64,000 nucleotides of DNA from Clostridiales bacterium. GTDB taxonomy: Bacteria > Bacillota > Clostridia > Peptostreptococcales > Acidaminobacteraceae. Positions 60,951-64,000 of the stretch are shown piece by piece. The DNA is taken from NCBI GenBank assembly GCA_016342415.1, contig JAEIOD010000009.1:62001-126000 (forward strand), written 5' to 3'. A program made the translations under genes and the position numbers. The notes beneath the pieces are model-generated. The model was given only the letters and a program-made list of their open reading frames with translations, made no database searches and was not told the origin of the DNA. How positions within the stretch are numbered: position 1 is the stretch's first letter; each line of letters starts with the position of its first letter.

Positions 60951-61094
60951 ATGGAAAAAGGTGTAGCTTTAGTAGAATATGTATTTATAATAGCTCTAGT
61001 CGTCATGTTAGTCATTGGTGTACTGGCTTTATTTGGTACCGAACTTCGAGATTTTTATCAAAATATTATAGACCAAATTCAAGGACTTCTCTAA
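60951..61094 (+). CDS. Flp-type (type IVb) prepilin, 47 residues
   Basis: This short frame is easily missed. The N-terminus MEKG is followed by VALVEY, so the Gly, then Glu at +5 and Tyr at +6, fit the Flp prepilin cleavage motif (G/XXXXEY). A hydrophobic helix of about 22 residues follows, then a short polar tail ending QIQGLL, as in Flp/Fap pilins. It starts 17 bases after the REC-GGDEF stop and ends in its own terminator, so it is probably the last gene of the signalling operon. The ribosome site (GAAAGTGTGG) is weak. No TadA, TadB, TadC, TadV or CpaF-like genes are in the window. A c-di-GMP-linked adhesion pilus is an inference. Confidence 0.72.
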   Translation: MEKGVALVEYVFIIALVVMLVIGVLALFGTELRDFYQNIIDQIQGLL

Positions 61095-61109
61095 CGAGAA
61101 GTCCTTTTT
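61083..61109 (+). terminator. Terminator of the kinase-CheR-CheB-GGDEF-Flp operon
   Basis: GGACTTCTC (61083-61091) and GAGAAGTCC (61096-61104) form a perfect 9-bp stem with a 4-base loop and five Ts. It overlaps the prepilin stop codon. Confidence 0.88.
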
Positions 61110-61207
61110 CGTAAGAAAGTCTTAAGTTTTGATTAATGCAATTTTAACTTACTCATAAGATTAATTTTATTTTACTAGGATAGAATGATATTGAAAGTGA
61201 GGGATTT

Positions 61208-62245
61208 ATGAAAATTATAAATATGTTATCAAGTGCAGACAAGGTAAAAGGGCAAGGTGTTGGTTCTGCATATCTTGAACAAGTAGCGCTAGTGGAGAAC
61301 GGATTAAAGAATCAATTTGAAGTTAAAATAAATAGTAATAAGAAGGGCGACATCAACCATTATCACACAATTGACTTAAAACACTACATCAAAGCGATTA
61401 CTTCTAAAAAGCCCGTTAATTTAGGCTATGTGCATTTTTTACCAGAAACGATAGATGGGAGTCTCAAACTGCCAAAGCCATTTAGAAAGGTGTTTGATAG
61501 TTACATCATTTCATTTTACAAGAAAATGGATTATTTAGTCACAGTTAATCCATATTTCATAGATCTGTTAGAAGCACATGGTTTAGATAGAAGTAAGATC
61601 AATTACATACCAAATTATGTTTCCAGTGAAAAATTTCATCCACTAGATAAAAATACCATTAGAAAAGGTAAGGAACGGTTTCAAATATATGACCATGACT
61701 TTGTAATCTTAGGAGTAGGACAAGTTCAAACTAGAAAAGGTGTGATGGATTTTATTGATTTAGCTAAAAAAAATCCTGACAAAACATTTGTATGGGCTGG
61801 GGGATTTTCATTTGGAGCAATTACTGATGGTTATCAGGAATTGAAAGAAGTAATCAATAATCCTCCAAATAACGTTAAGTTTACCGGCATCATTGATAGA
61901 AAAGATATGAACCTGATTTATAATATCGCCGATGTTCTCTTTATGCCATCCTATAGCGAGTTATTTCCCATGGCAATACTAGAGGCGATGAGTGTTGGTA
62001 CACCTATTCTTTTAAGAGATTTAGATATCTATCATGCTATACTCGATGGTTATTACTTAAAAGGAGATTGTTTAAACAGTTTTAATACTGTCATCAATCA
62101 ATTATCATACGACAAGAACTATTATGAGGAAGCTACAGAAATGTCTCGTGCAGGCAGTATTTTCTACTCAAAAGATCATGTATTAGAACAGTGGCATGAT
62201 TTGTACAATCAATTGGGTACTGAAAGTCGAGTTTCTAATGAATAA
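61208..62245 (+). CDS. GT4 glycosyltransferase, probably glycolipid synthesis
   Basis: This 345-residue glycosyltransferase has a GT-B fold. The N-terminal VKGQGVGSAYLEQVALV segment and PNYVSSEKFHPL are typical of the diacylglycerol glycosyltransferase branch of GT4. The C-terminal donor-site motif is FMPSYSELFPMAILEAMSVG, with the Glu pair of the EX7E signature. It probably adds the second sugar to glucosyl-diacylglycerol, the lipid anchor of lipoteichoic acid, because another GT4 gene and a flippase-like gene lie next to it. GTGAGGGATTT precedes the ATG. The lipid substrate is inference from family and context. Confidence 0.83.
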   Translation: MKIINMLSSADKVKGQGVGSAYLEQVALVENGLKNQFEVKINSNKKGDINHYHTIDLKHYIKAITSKKPVNLGYVHFLPETIDGSLKLPKPFRKVFDSYIISFYKKMDYLVTVNPYFIDLLEAHGLDRSKINYIPNYVSSEKFHPLDKNTIRKGKERFQIYDHDFVILGVGQVQTRKGVMDFIDLAKKNPDKTFVWAGGFSFGAITDGYQELKEVINNPPNNVKFTGIIDRKDMNLIYNIADVLFMPSYSELFPMAILEAMSVGTPILLRDLDIYHAILDGYYLKGDCLNSFNTVINQLSYDKNYYEEATEMSRAGSIFYSKDHVLEQWHDLYNQLGTESRVSNE

Positions 62246-63248
62246 AAATAGATTTTGGTTTATTATTGGTGCGTTATTTCTTATCAGTGCTTGTACTTAC
62301 CTATTTACATCGGGACAATATATAAATGTAGTTCATGCCCTTAAAAGCATGAATAAATGGTGGTTATTATCAGCAATGGGACTAATACTAATCTATTGGC
62401 TTGTTGAAACAAAAATTATACACCTTTTAATAAATAGACTATACAAAAAGAAAAAATTTAGAGATGCACTTAAAGTCAGTATGATTGGACAATTTTTTAG
62501 TGGTATAACGCCATTTGCAACTGGAGGTCAACCGGCACAATTGGTTTTATTGTCTAAATTGGATGTCCCGGTTGGAATGGGATCCTCTATGTTGATGAGT
62601 AAGTTTATTATATATCAAGGAATTTTGGTCTTATATGCAGGTATATTGCTTATTCTTAAAGCCAACATGTTTCTCTCGAACATAAGCAATCTATTTTCAT
62701 TGGTGTTAATTGGTTTTGGTGTAAATCTAGTTGTTATCTCTGCTTTAGTGTTTATATCAATCTCCAAAAAAACCAATAAAAAAGTTTCAAATAAAATTAT
62801 AAAGATTTTATATAAAATTAATTTAATTAAGAATATAGATATGGTACAATTGAAAATAGCAAAGAATATTGAAGAATTTCATCAACAAGTTGCTATTTTA
62901 TCTGGACATAAAATACTGGTTTTCAAGATGGTTCTATTAACTTTCTTCCAACTGACATGTTATTTTCTTGTACCATATTGCCTCTATCGAGGATTTGGTT
63001 TAACAGGCGTGGCAATTACAGATATTATTGCAGCAACAGCATTCGTATTAATGGTCACTTCCTTCATACCGATGCCAGGAGGTTCCGGCGGAGCAGAAGG
63101 AGGATTCTACATCATATTTGGTATGTTCTTTATTGGAAAGTACATAGTACCCGCGATTTTGGTTTGGCGAGTTATTACGTATTATATGTGGATGGTCATA
63201 GGAGGCTTTTGGGTGCTTTCGTCGAATGTGAATTATGCTAGGAGTTGA
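62238..63248 (+). CDS. LPG_synthase_TM/UPF0104-type membrane protein
   Basis: This 336-residue membrane protein has 8-9 hydrophobic segments. The motif VSMIGQFFSGITPFATGGQPAQ and the late FIPMPGGSGGAEGGFY match the lysylphosphatidylglycerol synthetase transmembrane (UPF0104) family. The second, catalytic domain of MprF is absent, so it probably moves or flips a glycolipid across the membrane rather than synthesising one. The start overlaps the glycosyltransferase stop by 8 bases, and the next glycosyltransferase follows after 4 bases, which supports a shared glycolipid role. Confidence 0.84.
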   Translation: MNKNRFWFIIGALFLISACTYLFTSGQYINVVHALKSMNKWWLLSAMGLILIYWLVETKIIHLLINRLYKKKKFRDALKVSMIGQFFSGITPFATGGQPAQLVLLSKLDVPVGMGSSMLMSKFIIYQGILVLYAGILLILKANMFLSNISNLFSLVLIGFGVNLVVISALVFISISKKTNKKVSNKIIKILYKINLIKNIDMVQLKIAKNIEEFHQQVAILSGHKILVFKMVLLTFFQLTCYFLVPYCLYRGFGLTGVAITDIIAATAFVLMVTSFIPMPGGSGGAEGGFYIIFGMFFIGKYIVPAILVWRVITYYMWMVIGGFWVLSSNVNYARS

Positions 63249-63252
63249 AAAG

Positions 63253-64000
63253 ATGAATATAGGAATTTTTACAGATGCATATTACCCTCAGATAAATGGT
63301 GTGGTAATTTCAACACAAATATTAAAAGAAGAGTTGGAAAACTTGGGTCATAAGGTGACAGTGATCACGGTCTCGGACCCTAATATAGAAAACGAAAAAG
63401 AGGGAGTATTAAGACTAAAAAGCATACCTTTTGCTGTACTCCCTAATTTTAGAGTTGGGCAAGTTTATAGTCATAAAATGATGAAAACAATTAAAGCTTT
63501 AAATTTAGATATTATACATACACAAACGGAATTTTCATTGGGCATATTTGCTAGAATAATCTCCAAACGACTGAATATTCCAATAGTTCATACATATCAT
63601 ACAATGTATGAGGATTATACTCATTATTTTTCTCCAAAACGAATGGAGAAAACTGCAAAAAAAATAACACAAAAGTTAACTTGCTATTTATGTAAAACCG
63701 TCGATAGTGTCATAGTGCCTACTAAAAAAGTGGAAGACAAACTAATAGACTATGGCTTTAAAAAAGCGATTAATGTGGTGCCTACTGGAGTTAATTTGAG
63801 ACCTTTTGAACCGAGCCATTATTCATTAAAAGAAGTTCAAGAGACGAGAGAGGAATTGAATATAGACAAGTCAAGTAAAGTCATTTTATATGTCGGTAGA
63901 CTCGCTAAAGAAAAATCCATAGATGTGCTGTTAAAGGCTATGCCGGATGTCATAAATGAGACCCCAGATGCGATCTTGTTAATTGTGGGAGATGGTCCTG
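63253..64000 (+). CDS. GT4 glycosyltransferase (monoglucosyldiacylglycerol synthase-like), partial
   Basis: The gene runs off the window end after 249 codons. NIGIFTDAYYPQINGVVIST is the N-terminal acceptor-side motif of the alpha-monoglucosyldiacylglycerol synthase type. HTQTEFSLGIFARI and HTYHTMYEDYTHYF follow, and VPTGVNLRPF plus ILYVGRLAKEKSIDVLLKA begin the C-terminal GT-B domain. It should add glucose to diacylglycerol, and the first gene of the locus would extend it. GAGTTGAAAAG precedes the ATG. The EX7E donor motif lies beyond the window. Confidence 0.88.
   Translation, partial: MNIGIFTDAYYPQINGVVISTQILKEELENLGHKVTVITVSDPNIENEKEGVLRLKSIPFAVLPNFRVGQVYSHKMMKTIKALNLDIIHTQTEFSLGIFARIISKRLNIPIVHTYHTMYEDYTHYFSPKRMEKTAKKITQKLTCYLCKTVDSVIVPTKKVEDKLIDYGFKKAINVVPTGVNLRPFEPSHYSLKEVQETREELNIDKSSKVILYVGRLAKEKSIDVLLKAMPDVINETPDAILLIVGDGP

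Noticed and set aside
62957-63241. A 94-codon frame in another phase inside the UPF0104 gene
   Set aside because: Arg-rich shadow of a membrane-protein region with no ribosome site.

Overview
The window is about 64 kb of AT-rich DNA with strong Gram-positive Shine-Dalgarno sites (AGGAGG type), tightly packed operons and many hairpin-plus-T-run terminators. The gene content (trimeric [FeFe] hydrogenase, molybdenum hydroxylases with YgeW/YgeY/SsnA partners, c-di-GMP and chemotaxis signalling, Gram-positive glycolipid glycosyltransferases, PucR- and MarR-type regulators) points to an anaerobic, fermentative, motile member of the Bacillota, probably Clostridia-like. I cannot name the genus. No rRNA, tRNA, CRISPR array, prophage or insertion sequence was seen.

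Region 1 (1-1423): the tail of a probable secreted protein, a 60-residue Cys-rich protein behind a perfect consensus promoter, and a minus-strand acetamidase/formamidase.

Region 2 (1565-19314) is the main metabolic locus. It holds a double-GNAT protein, an XdhC-like Mo-enzyme maturation factor, a MocA-like cytidylyltransferase and then an almost unbroken run of 14 genes. These are a first three-subunit molybdenum hydroxylase (Mo, FeS, FAD), a YgeY-type M20 hydrolase, a YgeW-type carbamoyltransferase, a fold-type II PLP enzyme, a hydantoinase, an SsnA-type amidohydrolase, a PreA-like dihydropyrimidine dehydrogenase subunit with two [4Fe-4S] clusters, a threonine-synthase-like PLP enzyme, and a second three-subunit hydroxylase (FAD, FeS, Mo). 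Start and stop codons overlap or nearly touch, and a strong terminator closes the run. The gene set matches the anaerobic purine (xanthine/urate) breakdown clusters of Enterobacteria and gut Firmicutes: hydroxylation or reduction of the heterocycle, hydrolytic ring opening, PLP-dependent C-N cleavage and carbamoyl transfer for ATP. The substrate itself is an inference.

Region 3 (19435-32348) is mixed: a YcjF-like membrane protein, an SF1 helicase, a nucleotidyltransferase, a QW-motif protein, a methyltransferase, a GNAT acetyltransferase, a frameshifted GNAT remnant, a TPR-GAF histidine kinase, release factor 3, a ribokinase fused to a Cys-rich CWC domain, and a cation/proton antiporter.

Region 4 (32554-46361): MarR regulator, MsrA, a signalling group (secreted protein, HD-GYP, methyltransferase-like protein, chemoreceptor), a minus-strand MATE-CsoR-DsrE operon, RecX, an LD-carboxypeptidase, TraX, a diguanylate cyclase, a HAD hydrolase, YaaA and an M42 aminopeptidase.

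Region 5 (46398-54453): a candidate structured RNA, an MsmX/UgpC-type ABC ATPase with a PucR-like regulator, an EamA transporter and a four-gene NADH-dependent [FeFe]-hydrogenase operon.

Region 6 (54650-64000): a 1298-residue hybrid histidine kinase with CheR, CheB and a REC-GGDEF protein, a previously uncalled 47-residue Flp-type prepilin, and a glycolipid synthesis locus (two GT4 glycosyltransferases around a flippase-like membrane protein) that runs off the end of the window.
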